Source of the DNA: Thysanoteuthis rhombus
Taxonomy: Eukaryota > Mollusca > Cephalopoda > Oegopsida > Thysanoteuthidae
Assembly: GCA_963457665.1 (NCBI GenBank)
Contig: OY735207.1
Location: 47,084,196 to 47,148,195 of the forward strand
Length of the DNA: 64,000 nucleotides
Reading direction: 5' to 3'
The position numbers were made by a program, and so were the translations under genes. A model generated the notes under the pieces. It had not been told where the DNA came from. It did not search any database and saw nothing but the letters and a program-made list of their open reading frames with translations. Positions 45,640 through 58,871 of the stretch are shown here, piece after piece (the stretch's first letter is position 1; the number at the start of each line of letters is the position of its first letter).

Positions 45640-45770
45640 TAATTATATTCTGACGTCACCAGCAGCTGTAAACCAATGAAAAAGCGCATATGACGGAGGC
45701 CCCCGTGCCGACCAATCAGCTGCCGGACGTATTTTACCTTGTGTAGTCGATCAGCTGATCAGAGAATATG
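45640..45770 (+). promoter_or_regulatory. Candidate promoter (CRE and CCAAT boxes)
   Basis: Contains a perfect palindromic CRE TGACGTCA (45651-45658), two ACCAAT elements (45671-45676 and 45711-45716; the second in ACCAATCAG form), three CAGCTG E-boxes and a local CpG-rich patch in AT-rich surroundings. It lies 120-240 bp upstream of a good splice donor. No transcript evidence is available, and the direction is not settled. Confidence 0.4.
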
Positions 45771-45774
45771 AGTT

Positions 45775-45894
45775 GCAGCTTCTACCGCAAGTTTAATGTA
45801 ATCTAGTCGTCACCACTGCTATATTAATGAAAGGCGACTAAATCAAAAATATTTTTCATGGTTTACTTCAAGAAAGGAAACAGCCCATATCTCG
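45775..45894 (+). other. Possible 5' UTR exon with splice donor
   Basis: The stretch after the candidate promoter ends in TCG/GTAAGA (GT at 45895-45896), a near-consensus donor. It has no long open frame, so if real it is a non-coding first exon. Downstream exons are not identified in the window. Confidence 0.25.
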
Positions 45895-45899
45895 GTAAG

Positions 45900-48036
45900 A
45901 TTTGGGATATTTCCTTCTCTTTTAAACAGTTTTATTTTTTTTCTAATCCAAAATTTTTCATTAATTTTTGAAAGTCTTATTTTTTTTCTCTCCTTCCTTA
46001 GGAAGCGCATCACTATTAACTTTTCGTACTTCTTAACGAACTACTGCTACACAACTATAGATTTTGCTGTGTATATATATATATATATATTATAACAATC
46101 CGTAAGATGTGATAACCGCTATCAATCTTTTTCTGTTGATAGTGTACGGTGTATTCGTCGTACGATCTGTTGGACATGTGCACTTATTAATTCGTATACG
46201 AACGTATTTTTTCATCAGAATTTTTTTAGTTTGGTTTTGAACTTAATGCTGCAAATGTCAGTCAGTTGATTGTTGTATGATGTGAATCTGCTGCAAATGA
46301 ACTTCTGATATATATATATATTTTTTTTTCTGTGTGTGTGTGTGTGTGTGCATTCTGTTATGGATTACACATGTGCAAACCAGTGCATCGTTTCGAGCGG
46401 GTATACACACACACACGACATACGTCACGTATATTAGCATGTGCTTCTCTCACTCGGCACGATGTTTGAGTTACCGGCAGACATGACAACCTAACAACAC
46501 CAGACTGTTAATCTACATCATTGACCTTATTTATCCAGAATATTATTAGATGAACCGATATTAAACTGCTATAATCTCGCCCTCTTTACCTTCTCCCTTG
46601 AAGGAGAAGAAGAAAAAAAAAATACGAGGGTTCAGGCCGAAATAATACTTTCTACACTGCTTCATCAAGACCGTAAAACACGTTACAGACTTTAAAAAGA
46701 CTTTTTTTTCTGTAAGAATAAATATTTAATGTCTTGACGATTCTTGGGGAAAAAAAAAGTTCGCCGGCAAGTGATCCGGTTTAATTTTCGTTCAACCGTA
46801 AAGTAAGAGAAAAAAAAGAAAGGTCTGAAATCAGCCTGTATTGAGATCGTTACTCCGGTTTAGAAAATGTCTCCGCGAAATGAGGGCACAATGAATTATA
46901 TAGCTGTGAGTCTAAACCTGAGTATGATTGGTTAGTCGTGAAGAAAAGGCCTTATGGGTCCTGGTAAATTCATCGGCTGATGTCCACAATGAGGATTCTT
47001 TTTCCTCTCGGCGGCTACAGTAGTCGCCGTAGTGATGATTGATTATAGTAGTTCCGAATACTTCACAATGTTATGCACTCTTTATATAACAAAATAGCAA
47101 CTATAAATTTCTGTTAGATCGCTGTGAATTTGGGATGTTTAGTTTTTCTTCTTACAAATGGCCTTTTCATAAAAGAGAGAAGAAAAAGCTCCTTTTTTGT
47201 GTAGTTCAGTCCTGACTATGTAGACTATTGTTTCAAGTTCTGGATTTGATGTTTGTGTTAGAATTGAAATACCAACCTCCAAGTGCAAGCACACGCCGTT
47301 AAATATAAATATATTATCATTACTTCTAATAGCAATGATGTCATTGTTCGTGTAGGGATACTGACGAAGTGAGTGAACGAGAGGGGAAAAAAAGCTTTAT
47401 GCTAAAATATCATGGAAAAAAAATAAGTCGGATAGATTTCGCGTACTTCAACTTGGACTTCGTTGAGAACAAAGACATCTGACATCATGGATTTTTTTTT
47501 CCCCCATTGAAAAAGGATAATATTTAAGCATTAATAAACAAAGAATTGTGTTCGAGTAAACAATGGATTAATATAGTTATGGAAAGAGACCTTTTTTTTT
47601 TTTTTTTAAATTTCTCACAACAGAATATATGCGGGCTAGCCAGGCTGTGGTTAAAATCATAAAATTCGGGGACACGCATTTGGTAATAACCATCACCAAA
47701 TGTCCATTATCAATCTTCTCATTGGGGTTATCACCATTTTTTCTTTTTTCTTTTTTTTTTTTTTTTAAATTTAAAAAATTTTTTTTTCCAAAACTAGTTG
47801 AAAATTGAGAATCACTTTTGTGACTTAAACTCGATTTTGAACGTGTTAATTGAAAAAAAAAAAGGCGAAACTTTCAGATATCATTTTTGATTCATTGATG
47901 TAATAATTGAAGGAAAAAAAATCTTTGTTTAAAACCTAAGCAATTTAATTGATCATTATTCTTTAAATTCTTGCATAACATAACAATGAATCCATGAGTA
48001 GTGTAACTTCTATATGCATCTAGAGATGGGAACCCC
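45900..48036. other. Non-genic DNA with short microsatellites
   Basis: Short arrays at 46070-46092 (TA) and 46308-46350 (TA, T-run, TG). No gene or mobile element was recognised; several poly-T and poly-A runs occur. Confidence 0.4.
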
Positions 48037-48037
48037 G

Positions 48038-48094
<57 letters not shown>
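48038..48094. repeat. (TA)n microsatellite
   Basis: About 28 TA units. Confidence 0.95.
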
Positions 48095-48098
<4 letters not shown>

Positions 48099-50885
48099 AA
48101 ATAACCAATAATAATGATGCCGTTTCACATCTAACAAATTTTAGTTGAAATTGTGTGTTAGTTATTAACGAGACAGTCTTGAGAAAAACAAAATACTCGG
48201 GCGGACCTTCATGTATATAAAAGCCGTAACAAGAACAGCTGAGATGTTGACAATGAGTCTCCATATCTTGACAGCAGCAGTAGGTGGTGGTTACTCCTTT
48301 CTGCCGAGTTCGAGTGAGGGTTTCACAATTTCAAGCTTTGGGTCGTCGTTATCATGGTTCCTAGCAAATGCTAGGGTTTAAATATTGTTAAAACTTGATA
48401 CCGATCAAAACCACTTATACACCGTTTTACACTTACCTGCAGTTGGAATGTAACAACTAATGTTTTTAGAGCTAGCTTATGAAAAATTCTATTTGTGTCA
48501 AAACAAAGAGTGGAGTTATCGTACACTTAATCGATGTTATACTCATTGTATTTACTATGTCTCGTATCGCGGATCCATTTTTAAAACTTTTTCTTTTGAG
48601 TGACTCTACTGTTTCACCTTTTAAGGAAAAAAAGTAATGCGATTTTTGCTTTTCTGAAATCTCGCCTTATTAAGGCAGAGTTTCTCCTGTTCAGTTCCAC
48701 ACACAGATGCTACTAGTTCCAAAGAGGATTTTTTTCTCTGTATTTTCTACTACTACTATCTAGACAAATATCGTCTGCGTATGACCTCAAAAAGACTACC
48801 ATAAATATTTTTTTGGAATCAAGGTAGAAAAATCTCTTATAAGATGTTTAAATCGTGCAAATGTTTGAAATGGTGCCTTAAGAAGCTGTTTTAGCATTCG
48901 AAATGTTTTGAGAGCGGACACGTAAGGGTGAGTTGGCTAGACGAAAGAAGCCGGCTACAATCCTTTGTTCGTCCCGACGAAGACTACTGGTTCGGCGCTC
49001 ATGGCCTTTTTTTCTTCTACAAGGCTGTGGCAACGTATCAATTGAATACACACCATCAAAACATTGCTTGAAGGTTATAATCGCTTTCATCTGGTACTTC
49101 TGTTTGAAGTGATAATATTTTCCCCCAATTTTTAGAATCGGTACTGAAATATTAGTTCGGTGTTATTTATTCACCGAGGAGACCGAGATTCACCGAAGAG
49201 ATGGAAGCCGGGACTTTTAGAGGCTTCTAAAGTAATTGATTGGATAACAGTTTGCCCTAATTTCATATTAGTTCTTGGAGATTAATTTTAGAATAGTTAA
49301 TTTAGGCTGATTTGGTCTTCTGGCTTAACAATTTGAACAAGCAAGTAATTGCTACACCACAATGGATATTGCAATCATTCTCGGAAAAAAAAAAAAAAAA
49401 ATGAGTTCAGAAAATTAATTGAACTAATAACTTTTTGGATGTTATTATTAACTAGTGTTATCTTTTTTCGCCGTGAGGATTAATACGACAGAAAATCTTT
49501 CGCTTGTACATGATGTATGAGAAAACTAATCTGATCGTGTTGTTTGTTAATGTAAATGAAGTCAATTCACCGGTGGTGATTTATTTTATTTTTTTTTTTG
49601 GTAATGCTAGAAGTTTGAAGATGCAATCACTTGGTTAATTAAATACTATCAAATTCTGTCATGTTTTTTTTTTTTTTTTGTTTTCCAACTGTCGATCCAG
49701 AACTTTTTTCTTGAAGTTTTGAAAATCAATTAGCAACCATTTTTTGCAGGTGTTGTGCACTGTTAGGTTGTCTTCTGTTGCGAAAGGAGAATCGAAAAAT
49801 AATACATGACCTCAAAATTGACCTGTTTTACTTTTTCTTTTTCTTCACGTACAATCTGGAACAACTTGAGTTGGTGGGTTTCCGATCGGAATGCACCTCC
49901 TGCGGCCTTTAATTCAATACCAAGGTCTTCTTCTCACATCAATAAAACATTGCATTAACTTCCCGTCTTCAATTTTGAACGTTATGGTTGCATTTGGCAC
50001 AATGTAGAGAGAGGAAGGAGTGAAGTTTCACACCTTCGCTCGCTCATATTGAAATAGCGCTCAAACAGAAATAAGAGAAAGACTGAGATAAAAACAAAAA
50101 CATTTAAAATTGAAAATAGGAGAACGGTACGTCATAGTTTTTAGAGACGGCAGTAAATGAAATTCATAACCTCTTTGGTTTTCGTGATTGAAAAAAGAAT
50201 TTGAAATTTGAACTGAAATTCCTGGAGAAAACATTTACAATACTATCATAGCGTTTGGAAATTAAAGACCGGAATTTGATGTATCTTTCTTTGACGTGAG
50301 AGCCGTAACGAACATAGTCCGCTCGAAAATTATCGGTTGTGTTCTTTACTCGAGTTATTGTTTTCTTTGTTTATAAAACACTAGACAAGAAACAAGTAAT
50401 CTATACATCTGTATCAATAATAACCTTCTATCTCTGGCCATCGGTTCCAAATCCTGGTCCGGTTAGTTTACACTGACGAAGAAATAGGGTGGCCCGATCA
50501 TTGAAACAGGTTAGGGTTTATCCCCTACGAATATATATTTTTCTAATAATTATTAATTTCATTTGAATAACCTCCGCTTTGACTTATAAAATCACATGAC
50601 GGCATTTTGGAGTCCCTTCTTCATCTAATTTGGAAACTTTGGGGATCACATGGGCTATATATGTATAACCGGAACAAGAAAGAATGTTGAAAATCATTTT
50701 TTTATCAGTTTGTGTTTTGTCGACTGCAAAATACAAAGCTATAGCATTTTTGACGAATGAAGTAAACACAAAATGACTCTTTACTCAGAAGATGATAAAA
50801 AGCTGATTTTTCTTTCTTTTTTTGAGCTGGGACGGGGAAGAGCTTTTATTATTTTAATTATCATTTTATTTTATTTTTTTCCGGT

Positions 50886-50888
<3 letters not shown>
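48095..50888. other. Non-genic DNA
   Basis: About 2.8 kb with no supported gene. Long A and T homopolymers occur near 49386, 49590 and 49665. Confidence 0.4.

Positions 50889-50889
<1 letters not shown>

Positions 50890-50929
<40 letters not shown>
50890..50929. repeat. (TA)n microsatellite
   Basis: About 19 TA units. Confidence 0.9.
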
Positions 50930-50932
<3 letters not shown>

Positions 50933-51479
50933 CAATTAGAATTCAAAGTTTCTCTTCGATATCGAAAAAACTAATTCTTATATATATATAAAAAAAATCT
51001 CAGTTATGATATATTTTATTCTCCGCTTATTCATACCTCTCCCAACAAACGAACAAACAGTATTGGATGGCCAGTAGTGGGGAAACTGTCGGTCAACAGA
51101 ACACTTCTTGCTGCTATCTCTCTTTGTCTCCTACCTTGTTATAGAAACCTCAACGAAACGAATCTCTCAAATGAATCAGACGATCAAGACTCGTGTGTGT
51201 TTTTTATTGTTTATTTATTTATTTATTTATTTTTTGTACGCGTTCTAGTTCGGAGTAATCACGCAGCTAAAAAGTTGTTTACCGACCTATATTCGCTGTA
51301 TGTTTACACATACATCTGAGGCTTTCGCCTATATCCCCCACTGTAAAATGAATAAATAAACAAATAGATAAATAAAAGAATATTTTTTTTCTCCGTATAT
51401 TACGGAAAGAAATAGCAGATCGTTAATGTATTATATTTCTTACATTGCAAGTCGTTATTTCTACTTTTTACCTCCCGAC

Positions 51480-51850
51480 TTGACGTGTGTCGACTTTCCT
51501 CTGTTAACACATTATCGCACGTGTTACGCAAGCACATGCATTATGCAATTAGCACATATCTTTCTGCGCACGCGCGTTTCCTCGCAATGCAAACGAGGAA
51601 TGTTGTCATTGTTTGCCATGCCTCATATTGGGTGTGCCATATTTTTATCATTTCTCTCTCTCTCTCTCTCAAAATCTCTGATCGTTCCAAGTCTCTTCGA
51701 TAAATATACAATCCTGATTGAGATTTTTCGGGAACGTGCGCACGCCATACGGAGAATTAATAGGAAGCAATGAGGTTACGCCATAAAACAATCGTGCAAG
51801 TGTTGATCATGTGATTTACGTTGTCATGTGTTTTACCCACTTCAAGTAAG
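51480..51850 (+). promoter_or_regulatory. Candidate CpG-containing regulatory region
   Basis: Contains GCACGTGTTACGCAAGC (E-box CACGTG near 51518), TGCGCACGCGCG (51564-51575, NRF1-like) and a second GTGCGCACG (about 51737-51745). CpG dinucleotides are frequent in an otherwise CpG-poor context. A donor-like TTCAA/GTAAGT lies at 51841-51851. This could be a promoter/first exon, but no coding evidence supports it. Confidence 0.3.
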
Positions 51851-51851
51851 T

Positions 51852-53375
51852 CTTCTTGGTTCTCCGAATTTCTTGGATGAAGCATTTATTGTCAATAATA
51901 ATTACTTTTTTTTTTTTCACAACTTCTTCTTTCATCATATTGTATTGTTGCTTTTTACCGCGCTCGCTAGTTCAAACTTCCCCGGAAGCTTCTTCCTCTT
52001 TCGATATCATCCTTGCTATTCTTGCTTCCTCATCTTTCATAGAGTGCGAAAATAACCTGGAACGTTGCGAAATTGAAACAAAATGACATGAAAGAAAAAC
52101 GGTAGTTATTAAATAAAACCGCAAGTGGCATTGACTTGGTAACTGTGTATACTTGATATATTGAAGCGGCGTAAACTGTTTTGACCCATTTAAACTATTT
52201 TTAAACCTGAAAACATGCGCACATTTGAATACAAAAATACCGAGTCGATTACGACACAATGTAACTAATGAAAGCAAGCAGAAAACTTTATACCATCTAA
52301 AATTGTTTTATTCAATTTAACTACAAAGGAGGGAGGATCAGTGGCTTAGATTGATTCTATTACGGAATAGATGTAAGAAGCGATCTTGCGATGGTAGTTT
52401 TGCTACTGGAAAAATGATTTACGTCTTTTTCATTTATAATAACCCCAAGAAATTTGTTGAAAAAACAAAACTTAACTATTGTTTTTGTTTGAGCATGTGG
52501 AAGACATTCACTTGATTTTGTTTGTTTTTTTTTCTCAAGCTTTTTTGCTCTGAAACTTCAGAGTCATTTGATTTAACGCTGAACCAGAAACATTGTTACA
52601 AGCCACCTGGAATTCAACGCGAAAGTATATTGGGAGGGTGCCCACGTGACTTGTATATTGATGCCTGAAATTGAAATAGTTTTCTGAAGAATTTTTCCCC
52701 CTCTCCTTGAATTTGAATTTTTTTTTAAAATCAAATTGATTGATCATAATTTGGATTTGATGATATATAACAAAATGCTGATATTAGACAAGGGAGATAA
52801 TCAACAGTGATGCTATGACTGCTGCTACTGGTGAGAAAACTTTGATTTGGCAATCTTTTGAATGGCTAAAAATAGCTACATTTTTACTGCTGTTCGAAAA
52901 AAAAACATCATCTTCGGTAGGTTTGAAGATTGAAAATGGGTACGATTTTTGCCACATTATGCCAGGGTAGTAACCTAACACTAGCGCTAAATTACCAACC
53001 CCAAGATCTAGCCCTAGACCGTATCCTTTCCAATTAAATATAAGGAAATGGATCCTAGTGTTCATATTTTTTCTTTCTTCTTCTTTCTCTCTTCCGGAAA
53101 ATTTCCTGGAAAGATATCAACTTTGGGAAATTTCTTAGATAAAAATTCCTTCGTGAATCTAGCCTTTTTTTTTTTTTAAATTTTTTTTTTAGCCATTAAA
53201 ATGGCCAGTTTAAAGATCTGGTCCGTAGGTAGCAGCAGCCGTAGCCTAGATATTTACCAAGCGATTATTCATCTAGATGAATGCTATAAAAGATGAATAA
53301 CTAAAACCGGTGTAAGGACACTATCTAACAAAATGTACCTAAATTTTCTGCATCTTTTTGAACGATAAACAGCTG
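51852..53375. other. Non-genic DNA
   Basis: No supported feature. A minus-strand 101-codon frame at 51972-52277 has no recognisable domain. Confidence 0.35.
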
Positions 53376-53379
53376 ACGA

Positions 53380-53500
53380 ATGTAGCTTAGTTTTTGTGTG
53401 GAACTCTTGGTGAGGACTGAACTTGCTATCTCGGCAGTAATCGACTGCTGGACGAGCTCGGTAACAAAAACAGTCTCGCCACGGTGAGGCGATCATCGGA
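53380..53500 (-). mobile_element. tRNA-like (Leu/Ser type) SINE fragment
   Basis: The minus strand shows GTGGCGAGACTGTTTTTG (A-box-like), an extended middle, and CAAGTTCAGTCCTCACC (B-box-like). The spacing suits a class II tRNA with long variable arm. The structure is degenerate. Confidence 0.4.
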
Positions 53501-54656
53501 TGTGTTTCAGTTGGCTCTCATATTTGACATAATTTTATCAGCAAGGTTATCTGGCGTTGCCTGAATTTGAAGATTGCTGAACGTATTCGTGTGCCAATTT
53601 CAATTTTTTTTGTTTCGTGTAGAAGCTGACCAAACGATATCTTGAATTAAATAAGCTAAGTAGCCTTGTTTAATGCTCTGCAAATGTAGGCATCATTCTT
53701 TACTAGTCATACGAGTAAACACTGGCACTTTTCGGACCTATTTATCAGAAAGTATATTGAAGTTCGTCCCCGCCACCCTGCGTGGATCATTACTGAGCTA
53801 CTATATGGCCCATAAATGAATACACCATACCATTTTATTATTATTATGTTTAATAGAGAGTTCATTATCTTTTAAACCAAGCATAGCGTGGATCTTTGCA
53901 CAAACGGAGATTAACAGGTATTATTTATGATCAAACCCTACGGCTTACATATTTTTGCCACATTTATATATTCGGAGGGGTGTACTCATTTTTGGACGTC
54001 ATCATATTGATATTTCATAATATCTGCTCTCCACCAGAAATGATAAAATCCTGCTCTGTTGGGTTTTGGAGAAACTTTCTATAAAATGGTAGGGTGCACT
54101 TGTTCATGGGTGACTCCAAATAAGCTTTGCATATTCCTATATTAGTTATTCAATTAGACACAGGAGTTCTATACCTAAACAGCATCTCCTCATTGCATTT
54201 AAGGTAGATGGCCAAGGCATACCTGAGATGGTTCTAGCAGTATTTGTGAATCCCACTTTGAAAAAAAACACTTTGTATTGTATTCTATATCATGAGGTTA
54301 CAGAAATAGATTTATACATAAACCCTTAATATCCTCTTCCCCAGTGGTCTGCCCTCTTGCTATTTTATATCAATTTTTTCTGGTGTTTTCAAGTATTGTA
54401 ATACAAATATTGGTTAATAATAATACCCATAATAACAATATCCATAATAATGTCTTCAGTCAAAATCCAAATGCATAAAGTCAAATTTGTTCTACATTTG
54501 AATTTGGACTGTAGATCTACATTTCAAATTTTTTAAATCCTTTTCATCAGGGTCAATGTTCATACCTTTCTGAAAAGCAGGATATTGAATGCCAATTTTC
54601 TAGGCAGACAGGCCCTCTCTTTATTTCTCATTTTTGGCTTTGTGGTAGACTGAGCT
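53501..54656. other. Non-genic DNA
   Basis: AT-rich, nothing recognised. Confidence 0.35.
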
Positions 54657-55336
54657 GAGTTTAATTCCAGACTCGTGAATTTACTTCCCTGAGCTTAATT
54701 CCAGACTTGAGAATTTACTTCCCTGAGCTTAATTCCAGACTTGAGAATTTACTTCCCTGAGCTTAATTCCAGACTTGAGAATTTACTTCCCTGAGCTTAA
54801 TTCCAGACTTGAGAATTTACTTCCCTGAGCTTAATTCCAGACTTGAGAATTTACTTCCCTGAGCTTAATTCCAGACTTGAGAATTTACTTCCCTGAGCTT
54901 AATTCCAGACTTGAGAATTTACTTCCCTGAGCTTAATTCCAGACTTGAGAATTTACTTCCCTGAGCTTAATTCCAGACTTGAGAATTTACTTCCCTGAGC
55001 TTAATTCCAGACTTGAGAATTTACTTCCCTGAGCTTAATTCCAGACTTGAGAATTTACTTCCCTGAGCTTAATTCCAGACTTGAGAATTTACTTCCCTGA
55101 GCTTAATTCCAGACTTGAGAATTTACTTCCCTGAGCTTAATTCCAGACTTGAGAATTTACTTCCCTGAGCTTAATTCCAGACTTGAGAATTTACTTCCCT
55201 GAGCTTAATTCCAGACTTGAGAATTTACTTCCCTGAGCTTAATTCCAGACTTGAGAATTTACTTCCCTGAGCTTAATTCCAGACTTGAGAATTTACTTCC
55301 CTGAGCTTAATTCCAGACTTGAGAATTTACTTCCCT
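54657..55336. repeat. 34-bp minisatellite, 20 copies
   Basis: Exactly 20 head-to-tail units of 34 bp (680 bp). Units 2-20 (54691-55336) look identical; the first differs at three positions (4, 18 and 20). A partial GAGCTT begins a further unit at 55337. Each unit starts with GAGCTTAATTCCAGACTTGA and contains a short dyad, AATTC and GAATT separated by 9 bases. There are no variable spacers, so it is not a CRISPR array. The near-perfect homogeneity points to recent expansion. Confidence 0.98.
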
Positions 55337-55344
55337 GAGCTTGA

Positions 55345-58300
55345 ACTATTAAGCTAGGCTCGCAATTAATTAAATGGTTATTAACTGAATTATCAAGTTG
55401 ATTCATAAGTCTGTTTCTTTTCATTAAATAATTTTTTTCTGTAATTTGATTTTATTTATTATCAGATTATTTTTCACTGGGGTTGGGGACTCTTTCTTGT
55501 CTGTATTATCATGTTTTGAATGGTCCTTAGTTAATATTCTAGGATTTTCACAATGTATATTCAAACCATTGTTCATTGGCTTATGATGCACAAAAGTTAT
55601 CTCAGATGTTTTTGTTCATTTGAGTGTTGACCAGATACACCTTCTTATATTATACATACATGAACTAAAAATATGTCTATAGATTGGTGTGGTTTATATA
55701 ATCCTCATTGCAACTAGGTATTTGCCAAAACCATGGCAAATTGTAGCAATGATTATAACGTTATTTTTTATATAACTACTTTGAAACGTATTTCAATAAT
55801 CTAAATATCTTCTTAGAATCTTTAATTTTAGGTTTGATTTCAAGAAAATATCAAAGTTAGCCATACATTGAAATTACTTTTCTGTACTTACAGCATGTTT
55901 TTATATATTTTTTTTAAATGTCATTTTTTGTGATGTAAGATAAACTTGGATTACACTATGATTAGAGTCTGCTGACCGAATTTTAAAATCTTCCAAGAAT
56001 TAAGATGCCATTATAGAAATAGGATTCAACTAGAATTGGTTGATTTGATAACTTAACAGGATTTAGAAAATGATATTTCTTTCTTTTTAATTTAAACATA
56101 TTAGAAGAATTTTTCTCTTTCTTCTTACTGTGGGTGTCTGTTACCTGTTAACTTGGTTCAAAGGTCAAGTGGGTGTTGGCATCTTTTTTTCTTTTTTTTT
56201 TTATCCATAGGTAATGAAAGTTAATTATTATTTATTAGTGTCCCATGGGATAGCTGACGTATGAATTACCAAAAATGGTAAAACCTGATGATATTCACAA
56301 TGAAGTACAGGTGTACCTTGATTAGTGTGATTAATTAGTTTCAAAATTTTCCATGTTGTTCAAGGTCTCATGATTTCATGTTACTTTTTCACTTTATACT
56401 TACATGAATTTTTACCGTGATGCCTCATCCATACAACATCAAAACCATATTATTCAAAGTATTGCTGTATGTTCCACACATCGGAATTGTGTCATATAAC
56501 TGGCCATACTCAAGTTATATTTATAATCATAACAATTCTTCTTGCTGATATGGTCAAGACCTGATCCATGAAAGACCAGCTCCTGAGATGCAAGTTCTAA
56601 GTTTTCTTAGAAACTATTCATTTATTCTAATTAGAAACTGTTAGTATAGGTTTGAACTTGTGAATATGGCCAGACAATAAGAACTCTTATTGATTTACTC
56701 TACAAAATGCTGGTGAATAGCACTAGTTATTAAATGGGTCAAGAGTTTATGATTTTCTGTCACTGATTCATTCCTACCACCATTTTTAATTTCAAATTTT
56801 CATTGTCTAATTTCTGATAGGTCTATTTTTTTTCTTTCCAGTCTTCACTTACCTCTATATTTAAATCTAAAACATTTTGTAAATATTTTTATGTGTCTTT
56901 ATAATGTGGGTAGGGAAAATGAAGATCATCTTACCCTTTTGGTTTGTGGTTTGACATTTAGCTCTAACCTAAGGGCCTTCACTCCTCTCCTATTACCTAA
57001 GCTGAGTTCCATATTGGCTATTTTATATAATAAGGTGGTTTTGATTAGCAAAACCAAATTGTATTCTATAGATCTTTTATAAAGCCAATGAGTACAGCGT
57101 CTGCCTTTTGGCACAGAAAATATCCTATTGTTGTTATGAATTACGTGTTGTATTGTCAGTGGTATTTATTATGACGAGGTCACAAGATTCTTTATAACTT
57201 GCTGGTAGCTAAAGCACTTTTGAGTATATTTTTGGGGTTAATTGGTGCATGAAAGCGGAAACTGAACCAAAAAGGAAGCAGTCAGAAGACGAAAGTTGTA
57301 AATATAATTTATTACTGTAGCAAGATCACAACATTTTTTTTTCTTTCTTCTTCCCAATAGGGCTAGCCCGTCCATTAGGCAAACAGACGGTCACCTAGAT
57401 TTGGAAATTTGAGGCTAACTGAGGAGAAAAAAAACAAGTCAGGGTTTGATCAAGCTTCAAAAGAGATGTATTAGCATTTTTGGTACTGGGTTCGGTACCA
57501 AATTTATATTATATATATATATATATGTGTGTGTACTAAGGAAAGTTGCAGTTCTATTAAGTTCAAGTAGAAGCCGATACAAAGTGTGATGATTTGTTGA
57601 AGTTTTAATTGATAGATATTTTGATATTGGAAATGAGAAATTATTCCTTTGAATTAAGATGAACATGCTTGATAAATTTTAGATTATGACAATTCAAAGA
57701 AAGTTCATATCTTGTGTGTCCTCAGTTGAAAACCAGTGAAATATCTAAGGAAGTTGAAAATGGTTTAATTTGATCTGAATGATTATGCTTGCAGTAACAA
57801 TATGAAAATAGCTCAGCTCAATTTCAAAGTTTTGCCAGTGGTCTGTTTGAACCATTTTCATTACTAAAAAGCTTGAATCTCTCTGGTCTGGTCCGTACTG
57901 AACAGATTCACTAATTTTTGTGAAATTTAGAGAGGTAGAGTTGATCCCTTGTTTGATTTCACATTGAATGACCCCAAAACGTAAAAGAATAGATGTACAA
58001 CTTGAAATGTATTCTTACAATTTGTGAATTTTCTCAGAAAAGAAAGTTTTGTTGAAATACTGTACAAATTGACAGAGAAATGATTTACATAAAAGTAATT
58101 AATCAAAACCTTTTTTCAATGTCAGTCAGCAGAATTTATTCTTATTCATGCCTCTCCGAAGGGCTTTAATGTGGAGTGGATGTAAATTATCTCGAGTGTA
58201 GTTCTAAACTTGTTGATGCCATTTTCCATGCTGCTAATCGCTTGGCAACTGGTACTTCCTCTGAAAACTTCTAGAAATAAGTAAATATTTATGTTCCATA

Positions 58301-58870
58301 CATAAATGCTCATAGCTTATGTGGTGTGGTGTAAAAATATGATTCTATTTGCAGTTTGACTGGAAATGATAGCTTGGATCCTAAATTTATCTGGGGCCAC
58401 TTTTTAGTGACCTGGGGGGGGGTCACTGCTACCTATCCAAAGTTCATCCTCTAATCAAGTTACCTTTATAGACTAATTTTCTGCCTCTCCCTGGGGTCCA
58501 GCAGTTTGACCATTTGTAAGACTCTTATGACCAGCCAAGCAAACCACCGCTGGTATTATGTTATTAGATATATATGTACATATATATGTTTTAAGTGTAC
58601 TCTGGTTTGATGTGAGGCCACAAATATGCAGGTTCTCGGTGAAGAGCATACTAGAAGTTGTGATGGTCTGCAAAACTAGGTTAAAGACTGTATCAGTGAT
58701 ATATCAACTGAACTTGGCTAAACTTGACTAAGACACAGAAGTAGCCTACCATTGATCCATGGTGAAGTGAGCTAATTTTATTCCTAAGCATAACCTAGCC
58801 TGGTATAAGACTATATTAGTAGGGAAGCCAGTGAGAACTGGATTTGTTACACTAAATTCGTCTACAAGAC
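55345..58870. other. Non-genic DNA, probably intronic or intergenic
   Basis: About 3.5 kb with no recognised exon or mobile element. A small TA/TG array lies at 57508-57535. An acceptor-like TTTTTTTCTTTCCAG occurs at about 56828-56842, followed by no convincing coding sequence. Confidence 0.4.
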
Positions 58871-58871
58871 T

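Noticed and set aside
54657-55336. CRISPR-like array
   Set aside because: Units are contiguous without spacers, and the context is a eukaryotic genome; it is a minisatellite.
56828-57082. Exon following a TTTCTTTCCAG acceptor
   Set aside because: The open frame downstream is short, uses low-complexity hydrophobic codons and its complement is equally open.
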